Source: Bradyrhizobium lablabi (GTDB taxonomy: Bacteria; Pseudomonadota; Alphaproteobacteria; Rhizobiales; Xanthobacteraceae). Taken from it: a stretch of 51,123 nucleotides of DNA. Shown here in pieces: positions 42,500 to 51,123 of the stretch (positions are counted from its first letter, which is position 1; every line of letters begins with the position of its first letter). The position numbers and the translations under genes are program-made. The DNA is taken from positions 9,265 through 60,387 of the forward strand of contig NZ_LLYB01000122.1 of assembly GCF_001440475.1 (NCBI RefSeq), given 5' to 3'. Below the pieces are notes generated by a model, which saw only the letters and a program-made list of their open reading frames with translations, searched no databases and was not told the origin of the DNA.

Positions 42500-42555
42500 C
42501 TGCTATATCAAAGGAGTTTCCTGGCTAATCCAGCCCCGTCGCGGCGCGTGCGCGA

Positions 42556-43305
42556 CTATTTTTCGCCGCCGCGCGTGGTCGACTTGGCGCCGACGAGATC
42601 GGTCAGCTTGATGCGGTCGAACTCGCTCCAGACGTTGGCGAGCCAGTGCCGGACATAGCCGCGCAGCACGAACGAATAGTTCGCGGCCTCGTCGTCCTTG
42701 CCCTTGTTGGCAACGAATTTGAGGAACGGCACCGAGGAAACCTCGACTTGCTCATAGGCCATTTCGTTGAGCTTGGGGATCGTGAGGTCGGTGGCGTCCT
42801 TGATGCGGTGAAAATAGGAGTTGTAGGTCGACTGGTCCCATTGGAAGAACTGGGTGTCGTTGATGAAATTCTTCACCAGGAAATATTTGGCGCCCTGCAT
42901 GAAGCCTGCGGTCTCGGCGATTTCGTCCAGCGAGGCGATCGAGGGGCCCAGTATATGGAACACGGCGAAGGTGATCTGACCCGCCTTCGCCGCATCGAGG
43001 AAGCCGATGTCGCGCAGCGAGGCCAGCGCCGGGGACAATAGTCCGGCGCGGACGTCGATCACGGTCACCGACGGTCCGGCGCTCAGCGTATCGAAGATCT
43101 TCATCTGATCCGCCGTCGTCGTCATGTCGACGATCTCGGTGATGTCAGGGTGGAAGCGCTTCAGGGTGCCGCGCGGGGATTCGGTGTCGAACGCCCGGGT
43201 CGGCACGTTATTGGCACTGAAGTAATCCAGGAGCGTCCGTGACACGGTCGTCTTGCCGACCCCGCCCTTGTCCGCGCCCACCACAATCACGACTGGCTTT
43301 CCCAT
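42556..43305 (-). CDS. ParA/MinD-like ATPase, first gene of a tandem pair
   Basis: A 249-residue ATPase with the deviant Walker A K13-G-G-V-G-K-T of the ParA/MinD/MipZ family (VVGADKGGVGKTTVSRTLL) and a switch-type D-x-R (VIDVRAGLL, about residue 84) where many ParA proteins have D-x-x-P. The sequence after about residue 120 (KYFLVKNFINDTQFFQWD) diverges strongly from ParA and MipZ. No ParB, parS site or MinC/MinE gene is nearby. It forms a two-gene transcript with the P-loop protein downstream. The shared role is unknown; positioning of some cellular cargo is a reasonable guess. Confidence 0.8.
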   Translation of the reverse strand: MGKPVVIVVGADKGGVGKTTVSRTLLDYFSANNVPTRAFDTESPRGTLKRFHPDITEIVDMTTTADQMKIFDTLSAGPSVTVIDVRAGLLSPALASLRDIGFLDAAKAGQITFAVFHILGPSIASLDEIAETAGFMQGAKYFLVKNFINDTQFFQWDQSTYNSYFHRIKDATDLTIPKLNEMAYEQVEVSSVPFLKFVANKGKDDEAANYSFVLRGYVRHWLANVWSEFDRIKLTDLVGAKSTTRGGEK

Positions 43306-43472
43306 GGAATTCCCTTGAACAGCAGTTCCGACCGCGGGAGCGACCGGGAGGCCCCAATCCCTGCTTTGGGCGCGAACATGGCAGAAACAAGGGATAATTC
43401 AATCTCTTGGACGGCCATCGCCACTATTCATACCGAATTCGTTAATCCGGCGGTGGCGAAAAGGGCGGCTGC

Positions 43473-44660
43473 CTACCGATGCGGGCCCCAGGGGCCGTCC
43501 GAGGGGCCGGGACGGGGGCCCGGAACGCCGGCAGGCGCGCCGGCATCGCTCCAGGGGCCGCGGGGAACCGGCGGCGGCGGCGGCAGCTGCTCGCTGGCTG
43601 ATTCTTCCGCCTCATCGGCTTCGTCCGCCGTCTCGGATGGCAGGGCCAGCGGGCCGGGATCATGACCGCCGGCAAACTGCACCAGCGCCTTGACGCGCGA
43701 ATCGACCGAGGGATGGGTCGCGAACAGGTCGGCAAAGCCTTCGCGTGGATTGTCGACGCAGAGCTCCATCACCGCCGAGGTCGCCCCTTCGAGCTCGCCG
43801 CGGTTCTCGATCTTGCGCAGCGCCGTGATCATGGCGTCCGGATTCTTGGTCAGCTCGACCGAGCCGGCATCGGCCAATAGTTCGCGCGACCGCGACAGCG
43901 CGAGCTTGACGACCTGCGACAACAGCCACGCCAAAACGATCAGCGCCACCGCGATGACGATGGCGAGGATCGCGCCGCCGCCGCCCTTGCTGTCGCGGTC
44001 GGACGAGGAGGACGATGAACGTGACGACGACCAGCCGCTGCCGCTGGAATTCCACGACAGGTTGGTGAACATGCGGAAGAACAATTCGCCGAAAAAGCCA
44101 ACCACGCCGGCGATGATCACGGCGATCACCATCAACTGCACGTCGCCGTTGCGGATATGGGTGAGCTCGTGGCCGAGCACGGCCTCGATCTCCTGATCGT
44201 TGAGCGCCTTGAGGAGCCCCGACGTCACGGTGATGGAATATTGCCGCCGGTTGAGGCCGCTGGCGAAGGCGTTCAGCGCCGGGCTGTCCATCACCTTCAG
44301 CTTCGGCATCGGGATGCCGCGCGAGATGCAGAGATTTTCGAGGAGGTTATAGAGGCGCGGCTCTTGCTGCCGTGTCACGCTCTCGCCGCCGGTGACGGCA
44401 TCGATCATGTTCTGGTGGAAGAAATAGGCGATCACGATCCACAGCGCGGCGATGATCGTGGCGTAGGGAAAGGCCGCGATCAGGTCTCGCGATGCGTGGG
44501 TCAGGTAGAAGGCGAGCGGCCTGCCGCTATACATCACCACTTCCGCAACCAGCGCGCCGGCAAACACCAGCACGTAGATCAGCAGAAACAGGCCGGCGAG
44601 CAGCAGCATCGAACGAAACTTGTTCGATGCGATATGCGTGTAGAGACCGTACGCGGCCAT
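43473..44660 (-). CDS. M48 family metalloprotease (HtpX-like)
   Basis: A 395-residue inner-membrane zinc protease. N-terminal helices at about 18-42 and 62-83, active site HELTH (residues 164-168, in EAVLGHELTHIRNGD), a third/fourth membrane pair around 174-200 and 230-255, and the third zinc ligand region LLADAGSVELTKNPDAM. The long tail (about residues 330-395) is Pro/Gly/Glu-rich (LPPPPPVPRGPWSDAG), probably disordered. It follows lemA by 31 bp; LemA-M48 pairs recur in bacteria and probably act in membrane protein quality control. Confidence 0.92.
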   Translation of the reverse strand: MAAYGLYTHIASNKFRSMLLLAGLFLLIYVLVFAGALVAEVVMYSGRPLAFYLTHASRDLIAAFPYATIIAALWIVIAYFFHQNMIDAVTGGESVTRQQEPRLYNLLENLCISRGIPMPKLKVMDSPALNAFASGLNRRQYSITVTSGLLKALNDQEIEAVLGHELTHIRNGDVQLMVIAVIIAGVVGFFGELFFRMFTNLSWNSSGSGWSSSRSSSSSSDRDSKGGGGAILAIVIAVALIVLAWLLSQVVKLALSRSRELLADAGSVELTKNPDAMITALRKIENRGELEGATSAVMELCVDNPREGFADLFATHPSVDSRVKALVQFAGGHDPGPLALPSETADEADEAEESASEQLPPPPPVPRGPWSDAGAPAGVPGPRPGPSDGPWGPHR

Positions 44661-44691
44661 GATGGGGCTGCTCTGTCGGGCGCTTGAAGTG

Positions 44692-45261
44692 TTAGAACTT
44701 CACGCTCGGCACCGTCTCGACTTCGGCGCGGCTGGCGCCAAGGTCGAAGAATTCCTTGCGGGTGAAGCCGAACATGCCGGCGAACAGCGCGGCGGGAAGC
44801 TGCTGGATGCCGGTGTTGTATTCCTGGACGGCGTTGTTGAAGAAGCGGCGGCTCGCCGCGATCTTGTTTTCGAGGTCGGAGAGTTCGCCGGCGAGCTGCT
44901 GGAAATTGGCGTTGGCCTTGAGGTCCGGATAGGCCTCCGACAGTGCGATCAGGCGGCCGAGGGCGCCGCTGAGCTGGTTTTCCGCCGCAGACACCTGCGC
45001 CGGGCCCTGCGCCGACATCGCCGAGTTGCGAGCCTTGATGACGTCGTCGAGCGTGCCCCGTTCGTGCTGGGCGTAGCCTTTCACGGTCTCGACCAGGTTG
45101 GGGATCAGGTCGTGGCGCTGCTTGAGCTGGACGTCTATGTCGGCAAATGCCTGGCTGACGCGCTGGCTGAGCGCGACCAGGCGGTTATACGCGCCAAACG
45201 CAAACAGCACGATGATGACGATGACGCCGAGAACGATCCAGCCGGTCGACATGACGGACAA
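44692..45261 (-). CDS. lemA: LemA family protein
   Basis: A 189-residue protein with an N-terminal membrane helix (GWIVLGVIVIIVLFAFGAY, about residues 7-25) and a helical LemA domain behind it (NRLVALSQRVSQAFADIDVQ, LKQRHDLIPNLVETVKGYAQ, EVYNTGIQQLPA-type end). Conserved partner of HtpX-like proteases, as the next gene is here. The exact role of LemA is not known. Confidence 0.93.
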   Translation of the reverse strand: MSVMSTGWIVLGVIVIIVLFAFGAYNRLVALSQRVSQAFADIDVQLKQRHDLIPNLVETVKGYAQHERGTLDDVIKARNSAMSAQGPAQVSAAENQLSGALGRLIALSEAYPDLKANANFQQLAGELSDLENKIAASRRFFNNAVQEYNTGIQQLPAALFAGMFGFTRKEFFDLGASRAEVETVPSVKF

Positions 45262-45401
45262 CTCCTAAAGGGGACGAAAGACAGCGAACCTAGACGAAAA
45301 CCGGGGCGTGCGGCAGGCCCGCCCGAGAGGTGGGAGGAGACTTGGGGCTTGGCTTTAGTCGGAAGTGGGGCGAGTTAAGTTCAAGGCCGGTTTTGCGAGG
45401 G

Positions 45402-46379
45402 TCAGCTTTCTTGCGCCACCGCGTCGCCCCATCGCCAGCGTCGGGCACCGGCGTAATCCGCCTTGGCGCGGCGGGGCACCTTTGTCAGGGCGAGACCTGC
45501 GGGTGTGCAGAGTTTGGCCGTTACTTCCACCTTGCTGACAACTGGTTGCGCCAGCACCCGGGACGGGCGGTGAACTACCGGCGCGCGCGTCAACGCGACG
45601 TAGGAGAACTTCTCGTCCTCAAACGGGAGCTCCGCGCCCTTGACCTGCTTGTGCGCGCGCGAGCGCTGCAGGCGCTGGGTGAAATGGCACCAGTCGGGCG
45701 GCTGCAGCGGGCATTCGCCGTCATGCGGGCAGGGAGCGGCGACATGGGCGCCGAGCGTAATCAGCTGCGCGCGCAGCGCGATGATCCGGGCGTAGCCGGC
45801 GGGCGTGCCGGGCTCGACGACGAGCAGCGTGTCGCGGGTTTTCTGCCACATGAGCTCGGCAAGTGCGCGCTGTTCGGCGTCGCCGATCTCGCCGATCATG
45901 TAGCTCGCCACGACGAGGTCGGCTGTATCTGCATTCGCCAGCGCAGCGCGGGCTTCGCCGCGCTGGTAGCTTGCTTCACGCAGGCGAAAGCTGTCGGCGA
46001 CGAGGTCGAGCGCCAGCGTGCGCAACGCGTCGTTGGAGTCGAGCAGCGTGAAGCGTTGCAGAGACGGGAAGGTCTCAGCCGCCGCCCATGTCGCCGTTCC
46101 CGGCCCGGCGCCGATATCGACCAGGCTGTTGGGCGCGAAGTCCGGCTTGATCTCGACGAGCGCGTTCAGGCTCGCGGTCATCGCGGCATAGGTCGCGGGC
46201 ATTCGCGCCAGTGCGTAGGCGAGCGCGTCCGTCTCCGAGCGGATGGTGCCGGAGCCGCCACCGTCGCGGTAGGTTTTCGAGATAGCGGCCGCGCGGCCGG
46301 CGGCGTCGCTACGGGAAAAGCCGCGCAGCTTGCCGTCGAGCGCGGCTTTCAGTTCAGCAGGGAGGTCGGGTGAGGTCAT
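45402..46379 (-). CDS. Rsm22-family ribosomal small-subunit methyltransferase-like protein
   Basis: A 325-residue Rossmann-fold methyltransferase-like protein with motif I NSLVDIGAGPGTATWAA (about residues 83-98) and VVASYMIGEIG. Four Cys, in CPHDGECPL, DWCHF and AKLCTPAGL, match the Fe-S-cluster ligands reported for eukaryotic METTL17/Rsm22. Bacterial homologues are probably small-subunit assembly factors. No methyl-acceptor is known. A palindromic repeat (46388-46488) separates it from smc. Confidence 0.88.
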   Translation of the reverse strand: MTSPDLPAELKAALDGKLRGFSRSDAAGRAAAISKTYRDGGGSGTIRSETDALAYALARMPATYAAMTASLNALVEIKPDFAPNSLVDIGAGPGTATWAAAETFPSLQRFTLLDSNDALRTLALDLVADSFRLREASYQRGEARAALANADTADLVVASYMIGEIGDAEQRALAELMWQKTRDTLLVVEPGTPAGYARIIALRAQLITLGAHVAAPCPHDGECPLQPPDWCHFTQRLQRSRAHKQVKGAELPFEDEKFSYVALTRAPVVHRPSRVLAQPVVSKVEVTAKLCTPAGLALTKVPRRAKADYAGARRWRWGDAVAQES

Positions 46380-46387
46380 CGTTTCCC

Positions 46388-46488
46388 GTCATGCCCACGA
46401 AAAGCGGGGCATCCAGTACGCCGGGGCGGCTGTGGCGATCATAGACAGCGCGGCGTACTGGATCATCCGCCTTCGCGGATGATGACGT
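46388..46488. repeat. Palindromic repeat between rsm22-like gene and smc
   Basis: Arms ATCCAGTACGCCG (46411-46423) and CGGCGTACTGGAT (46451-46463) are perfect, with outer stretches GTCATGCCCACGAAAAGCGG and CCGCCTTCGCGGATGATGAC. It may serve as the smc terminator. Confidence 0.85.
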
Positions 46489-46508
46489 CAACAGGGTGGG
46501 GCGGCGCC

Positions 46509-49500
46509 TCACGCCACGTGCTGATCCAGAATCTTCACGGCGTCGTCGAGGCCAACCGAGACCAGTTGCGAGACGCCGCGTTCGGCCATGGTGACGCCGA
46601 ACAGCCGGTTCATACGCGCCATCGTGATCGGATTGTGCGTGATGATGATGAAGCGGGTTTCCGTCGACGAGGTCATTTCGTGCAGCAGGTTGCAGAACCG
46701 CTCCACGTTGTGGTCGTCGAGCGGCGCGTCGACTTCGTCCAGCACGCAGATCGGCGAGGGGTTGGTGAGGAACACCGCGAAGATCAGCGCCAGCGCCGTC
46801 AGCGCCTGCTCGCCGCCCGAGAGCAGCGACAGTGTCTGCGGCTTCTTGCCCGGCGGTTTCGCAATGATTTCGAGGCCGGCTTCCAGGGGATCGTCGCTTT
46901 CGATCAGGTGCAGCGCGGCCTCGCCGCCGCCGAACAATTCGACGAACAGCCGCTTGAAGTGCGCGTTGACGGTTTCGAACGAGACGAGCAGCCGCTCGCG
47001 GGCTTCCTTGTTGAGGCTCTGGATGCCCTGGCGCAGCCGCTTGATGGCTTCGACCAGGTCGTCGCGCTCGGTGGTGAGCGCGGTGTGCTGGGTCTCGACC
47101 TCTTTCAGTTCTTCCTCGGCGCGCAAATTGACGGCGCCCAGCCGCTCGCGGTCGCGGCGCAGCTTTTCGAGGTTTTCCTCGATCTCGCCGAGCGGTGGCA
47201 GTTCCGCGCCCGGCTCGATCTCGGCGAGCCCCGCGACCGCGTGCGGCTCGACTTCGAGCATGTCGTGGATTTCGCGCTCGATGTCGGCAAGCCGGCGCTT
47301 GGTGCCTTCCATGCGCTCCTCGGCGCGGCCACAGGCCTCGCGGGCGGAGGAGAGCGCTTCGAGCGAAGCCTTGGCTTCGCGGTCGGTTTGCGCCATCACG
47401 CTTTCGGCGGCGGCCAGCGCGTCGGCGGCGACGCGGCGGGCGCTTTCGGCGGACTCGATCTCGTTGATCAGCGCGCGGCGCTTTTCGGCAAACAAAGCGG
47501 GCGCGTTGTCAAGCTCGGCGCGCTCGGCGGTCACTTCGGTGATGCGCGCCTCGACGGTCGCGACCTGCGCGGCCGAGCTCTGCTTGCGGCTCTGCCATTC
47601 GTTGCGTTCGGCGACAATGGCCTGCACGCGGCGGTCGGCGAGCTCGGCTTCGCGTGCGAGCGCCTGCGCCTCGGCGCGCACCTGCGCGGCGAAGCGGCGA
47701 TGCCCCTCGATGTCGGTCCTGATGGTGCTGAGTTTTGCTTCCGCCTCATCCGTCGGCGGCAGGTCGGTCAGCGCGGCGGTCGCACTCTCATGCGCGGCTT
47801 CAGCCTCGCTGCGGTCGGCGGCAAGGCGGGTATGGGCTTCGGTCAGCGCGGATTTGCGCGCGACGTGGCGGTTGATCTCGCGCTCGGTCGCGGCATGGCG
47901 TTCGCGCGCGGCATCGGCCTCGCGCTGCGCGGCGCGCCAGGCTTCGCGGCCGGCGGACTCGGCGGCGGAGGCCACTTTCAGTTCAGCCTCTGCGTCTTCC
48001 AGCGCCTGCCGCTTGGCGGTGGCGTCAATACGGGCCTGTTCCAGCTCGTGTTCGATATCGACCAGGCGCGCGCGTTCGGCAAGACGCCGGGCGGCGCCGG
48101 TCGGCGCATGCGCGGCGGCGACAAAGCCGTCCCAGCGCCAGACATCGCCTTCCAGCGACACCAGCCGCTGGCCGGTCTTCAATTGCGAGACGAACTCCGC
48201 GCCGCGCTCCTTCGATACGACGCCGATCTGCGCCAGACGGCGCGCCAGTTCGGCCGGCGCCTCGACATGCGAGGCGAGGGCTTCGACGCCAGCAGGCAGC
48301 GCCGGATCGTCAAAACTTGCGCCGGCATTGGTCCAGCGCATCGGCGCCGAGGGATCGACGGGCGCGTCGAGGTCGTCGCCGAGCACGGCGCCAAGCGCCT
48401 TCTCGTAGCCCTTGGCGACGGTGACGCCGTCGATGATCGGCGGCCACAGATTCTTGGTTTCGACATTGACGAGCTTGGAAATCGTGCGTGCTTCGGTCTC
48501 CAGCCGCTGCACGCGCTTTTCGGCGTCGGTGAGCGGGGCGCGCGAAGCTTCGAGCTTCTGCCGCGCGGCGACATGGCCAGTCTCGGCGGCTTGCGCCGCC
48601 GCTTCGGAGGCGGCCAGCGTTTCCTGCGCGGTCTCCATCGCGGCGGCGAGTGCGTCGATGTCGCCGAGATTGCCGGTTTCCTGCGCGAGCTTTTCCTCGT
48701 CGGCCTGGACCGTGGCGATTTCCTGGTCGAGCCGGGCCAGCCGGTCGCGGTGGGTGCGCACGCCGGCCTCGAGCTGGTTGCGCTTGGCGGTGAGGTCGGC
48801 CAACGCGGTGGTCAGTTCGCCGAACATGCGCTCGGCCGAGGCCAGTGTCGCTTCCGCTTCAGAAACACGTTCATCAACGCCGGAGCGCTTTTCGACGCGC
48901 GACTTGATCTCTTCCTTGATCTCCGCGTCCTCGGTGTCGAGGCGCTGCAATGCGACCTCGGCGTCAGACGTCTGCTGTTGTTCGCGGGCGATGTCGGCAA
49001 TGAACTGGTTCAGCCGGCGGTCGAGCTCGGAGACGCGTTCCTTGGCGCGCTCCTCCTCGCGGTCGAGCAGTTCGCGCGCATTGGTGAGACGTTGCAGCCC
49101 GGCGGCAGCGCGGGCTTCGCCCTCGCGCAGCGCCGGCAGTTCGGAGGCGCGGATCGCCTGGATGCGCGCGGCCTCGGCCTGCTCGCGGGTGCGCTCGGCC
49201 ATCTCGCGCACGTTGATGTCGTGGGTATGCGCGGCTTCCGCGACGTCGGCATTGGCTTCCAGCCAGCGCAGGTGGAACAGCGTCGCCTCGGCCTTGCGCA
49301 CCTTGGCGGCGACTTCACGGAACCGGATCGCCTGGCGCGCCTGCTTCTTCAATCCGTCCATCTGGCCGGTGAGCTGGCCGATCACGTCCTCGACGCGGGT
49401 GAGATTGGTTTCGGCCGCCTTCAGCCGCAGCTCGGCTTCATGTCGGCGGGCGTGCAGGCCGGCGACGCCGGCCGCATCTTCCAGCACGCGGCGGCGCTGC

Positions 49501-49973
49501 TCGGGTTTGGCCTGAATGATTTCGCCGATCTTGCCCTGGTGAACCAGCGCCGGCGAACGCGCGCCGGTGGCGGCATCCGCAAACAGGATCTGCACGTCGC
49601 GGGCGCGAACATCGCGGCCGTTGATGCGATAGACCGAGCCCGCCTCGCGTTCGATGCGGCGGGAGATTTCCAGCACCTGACTGTCATTGACGGCAGCCGG
49701 CGCCGTGCGATCGGCATTGTCGATCGTCATGGTGACTTCGGCGTGGTTCCGCGCCGGACGGTTGCCGGAACCGGCGAAGATCACGGCGTCCATGTCGGCC
49801 GCGCGCAGCGATTTGTGCGAGGTCTCGCCCATCGCCCAGCGCAGCGCCTCGACCAGATTGGATTTGCCGCAGCCGTTCGGCCCGACCACGCCGGTGAGGC
49901 CGGGTTCGATCATGAAATCAGTGGGTTCGACGAACGACTTGAAACCGTGGAGGCGGAGGCGCGTGAGTTTCAT
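46509..49973 (-). CDS. smc: Chromosome segregation protein SMC
   Basis: A 1154-residue condensin ATPase from ATG at 49973 (MKLTRLRLHGFKSF, the family N-terminus). The in-frame region above it to 50132 is unsupported. Walker A GPNGCGKSN lies at residues 31-39. Two long coiled coils surround a Gly-containing hinge (about 500-660). The C-terminal head has the signature LSGGEQALTALALIFA and Walker B PICVLDEVDAPLDDHNVERF. It organises and segregates the chromosome with ScpA/ScpB encoded elsewhere. The order DUF721-dsbA-smc is common in alphaproteobacteria. Confidence 0.97.
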   Translation of the reverse strand: MKLTRLRLHGFKSFVEPTDFMIEPGLTGVVGPNGCGKSNLVEALRWAMGETSHKSLRAADMDAVIFAGSGNRPARNHAEVTMTIDNADRTAPAAVNDSQVLEISRRIEREAGSVYRINGRDVRARDVQILFADAATGARSPALVHQGKIGEIIQAKPEQRRRVLEDAAGVAGLHARRHEAELRLKAAETNLTRVEDVIGQLTGQMDGLKKQARQAIRFREVAAKVRKAEATLFHLRWLEANADVAEAAHTHDINVREMAERTREQAEAARIQAIRASELPALREGEARAAAGLQRLTNARELLDREEERAKERVSELDRRLNQFIADIAREQQQTSDAEVALQRLDTEDAEIKEEIKSRVEKRSGVDERVSEAEATLASAERMFGELTTALADLTAKRNQLEAGVRTHRDRLARLDQEIATVQADEEKLAQETGNLGDIDALAAAMETAQETLAASEAAAQAAETGHVAARQKLEASRAPLTDAEKRVQRLETEARTISKLVNVETKNLWPPIIDGVTVAKGYEKALGAVLGDDLDAPVDPSAPMRWTNAGASFDDPALPAGVEALASHVEAPAELARRLAQIGVVSKERGAEFVSQLKTGQRLVSLEGDVWRWDGFVAAAHAPTGAARRLAERARLVDIEHELEQARIDATAKRQALEDAEAELKVASAAESAGREAWRAAQREADAARERHAATEREINRHVARKSALTEAHTRLAADRSEAEAAHESATAALTDLPPTDEAEAKLSTIRTDIEGHRRFAAQVRAEAQALAREAELADRRVQAIVAERNEWQSRKQSSAAQVATVEARITEVTAERAELDNAPALFAEKRRALINEIESAESARRVAADALAAAESVMAQTDREAKASLEALSSAREACGRAEERMEGTKRRLADIEREIHDMLEVEPHAVAGLAEIEPGAELPPLGEIEENLEKLRRDRERLGAVNLRAEEELKEVETQHTALTTERDDLVEAIKRLRQGIQSLNKEARERLLVSFETVNAHFKRLFVELFGGGEAALHLIESDDPLEAGLEIIAKPPGKKPQTLSLLSGGEQALTALALIFAVFLTNPSPICVLDEVDAPLDDHNVERFCNLLHEMTSSTETRFIIITHNPITMARMNRLFGVTMAERGVSQLVSVGLDDAVKILDQHVA

Positions 49974-50135
49974 GAACACAAATCTCTGTTGGCCGGGCGC
50001 GAATCTCCCTGCCGTGACAATACCATAGAAGGCAATGTCGTGTGTGGGTGGACAGCCGGCTGCGGCTCTTGTGGCTCGCGACAATGGCGAGGCCGGGGCC
50101 GGAGGGCAACGGCCCCGCAAGGCTTTTCCCAAGGG

Positions 50136-50160
50136 ATTTGAGGCGCTTGTGTGGCGCCTT
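50136..50160. terminator. Weak hairpin downstream of dsbA
   Basis: GAGGCGCTTGTGTGGCGCCT gives an AGGCGC/GCGCCT stem with TTTT on the plus side. On the minus strand, which carries dsbA, there is no T-run, so it may only slow transcription. Confidence 0.3.
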
Positions 50161-50202
50161 TTGCTGGACTTATCGGCTCGAACGAATCAGGCTGCGCGCG
50201 AA

Positions 50203-50856
50203 TCAGCTCTTCAGCATCGCATTGATGCGCTTGGCGAACTCTTCGAAGCTCTGCTCGCCCTTGAGCATCTCGCCATTGATGAAGAAGGTCGGCGTCGACT
50301 GCACCTTCAATACCTCGGCGGCATATTTCTGGTCGGCCGCGATCTTGTCGAGCAGCGCCTGATCCTTCAGGCAATCCTCGACCTGCGTCTGGGTGAGGCC
50401 GGCCTGCTTGCCGATCCGGGTCAGCGTCTCCGTGGTGTTCTTCACCACCCAGTCGTTCTGCTGCTTGAACAAGAGGTCGACGACGGCGAAATATTTCTGC
50501 GGATCATCCTTGGCGATGCAGCGCGCCAGCATCGATCCGGCGGCCGCCTTGATGTCGAGCGGGAATTCGCGGAACACGAACCGGATCTTGCCCGAGTCGA
50601 TGAATTCCGACTTGATCTTCGGAAACACCTTTTCGGTGAAGGCCGCGCAATGCGGGCAGGTCATCGAGGCAAACTCGGTGATGGTGACCGTGGCGTTCGC
50701 CGGGCCGAGCGCCATGTCGGGCAGCGACACCGGTTTCGCAACTTCGGCGGGACTTTGCGCCATCGCGTCCGTGATCAGTTGCAGCGGCGAGAAGCCGGCG
50801 AGCAGGCCAAGCCCGGTCAGCGAGAGGGCGGCGGTGAAGGCGCGGCGCGTGATCAT
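50203..50856 (-). CDS. DsbA-family thiol:disulfide oxidoreductase
   Basis: A 217-residue periplasmic protein. The start at 50856 gives an RR-containing signal (MITRRAFTAALSLTGLGLLA, cleavage near AMA-QS at residue 33), possibly Tat type. The mature part has the thioredoxin-fold active site C67-P-H-C70 in TEFASMTCPHCAAF, and a cis-Pro region STPTFFING. It probably introduces or isomerises disulfides. The upstream frame to 51003 is unsupported. Its position between DUF721 and smc recurs in alphaproteobacteria. Confidence 0.92.
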   Translation of the reverse strand: MITRRAFTAALSLTGLGLLAGFSPLQLITDAMAQSPAEVAKPVSLPDMALGPANATVTITEFASMTCPHCAAFTEKVFPKIKSEFIDSGKIRFVFREFPLDIKAAAGSMLARCIAKDDPQKYFAVVDLLFKQQNDWVVKNTTETLTRIGKQAGLTQTQVEDCLKDQALLDKIAADQKYAAEVLKVQSTPTFFINGEMLKGEQSFEEFAKRINAMLKS

Positions 50857-50977
50857 CAAGGTCTGCTCCCGAGTGGCGCGTTCACGCCCGAAAGAAGGTG
50901 CGAAAAAGAAGCCTTCGCTAGCTTGAAACGCCGGTTGTGGCAATGGCGGCTTGCGCTGGCCGCGCCGGGCAAAAGGC

Positions 50978-51123
50978 TCAATTTCGCTTGATCGCGGCGC
51001 CAAGCCGCGCCAGCGCGGCGCGCAGTTCCTCGTCCTCGACCGCCGACAGCGTTTCGGCGACTTTCGCCACCGATTTCGGGTCCGGCGCCCGCCGCGGCGC
51101 GGCGCGGTTTCGGCGCGACAGCG
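50978..51123 (-). CDS. DUF721 (DciA-like) protein, C-terminal fragment
   Basis: Reading from the window edge on the minus strand gives RRNRAAPRRAPDPKSVAKVA, then ETLSAVEDEELRAALARLGA and AIKRN before TGA at 50980-50978. This is the C-terminal end of a DUF721 protein: a disordered basic stretch followed by the conserved helix D-E-E-L-R-A-A-L-A-R-L-G. Members are linked to DnaB helicase loading (DciA). The N-terminal domain lies outside the window. Confidence 0.75.
   Translation of the reverse strand, partial: LSRRNRAAPRRAPDPKSVAKVAETLSAVEDEELRAALARLGAAIKRN

Noticed and set aside
46479..50141. A 1220-residue open frame on the plus strand over smc
   Set aside because: Antisense shadow of smc; it gives a Gly/Arg/Ala-rich peptide without family features, and smc on the minus strand is unmistakable.

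Overview
The window reads as one high-GC chromosomal segment of a Rhizobiales alphaproteobacterium, most likely a Bradyrhizobium or close Nitrobacteraceae relative. This rests on a fused cytochrome b/c1 gene (fbcH) behind petA, a fused trpEG gene behind a tryptophan leader peptide, FixK/FNR-type boxes, an alphaproteobacterial Zur-type box, the DUF721-dsbA-smc order, and many short palindromic repeats of the kind that litter Bradyrhizobium intergenic DNA. The assignment comes from recognition of families and gene order, not from a database search. I found no rRNA, tRNA, CRISPR array, prophage or intact insertion sequence.

Layout. 1-2345: small genes (zinc-ribbon protein, c-type cytochrome, Pro-Gly repeat secreted protein), then about 1 kb of apparently non-coding, repeat-rich DNA. 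2346-5930: an ScfR/RamB-type regulator divergent from isocitrate lyase (aceA), then a DUF4170 gene and a terminator. 6121-11678: conserved hypotheticals, one gene split by a frameshift, a metallophosphatase, a Nudix hydrolase, a membrane glycosyltransferase-like protein, a GT2 glycosyltransferase and an acetyltransferase. 11700-16643: a Kef-type antiporter, then a TonB-dependent receptor and a DUF2946 metal-binding-like protein behind a 23-bp near-perfect Zur-like palindrome. 16741-23563: a four-gene moxR/DUF58/DUF4159/membrane-protein operon. 23832-27415: DUF1285, CoA-pyrophosphatase Nudix, DUF6111, CCA-adding enzyme and TauE/SafE, all overlapping or nearly so. 27419-31134: HAD hydrolase, acidic-tailed DUF2158 protein, hemF, queD, queE, trmL. 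31413-34128: petA-fbcH (cytochrome bc1) with a good terminator. 34234-40150: dienelactone hydrolase, SDR, VOC dioxygenase-like protein, trpL-trpEG, apt. 40151-41396: repeats and two FNR-type boxes around a SHOCT membrane protein. 41397-46379: GIY-YIG protein, two tandem ParA-like ATPases, M48 protease with LemA, Rsm22. 46509-51123: smc, dsbA, partial DUF721.

Most of the content is housekeeping. The signals most worth following are regulatory: the Zur-like operator over a TonB receptor operon, a predicted leaderless trpL attenuator, the FixK box in front of an uncharacterised SHOCT protein, and the repeats between the ScfR-type regulator and aceA. Among proteins, the tandem ParA-like ATPase pair, a QueD lacking the usual catalytic cysteine, and the four-gene MoxR operon are the least explained. 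I did not find a clear-cut new defence or mobile system.
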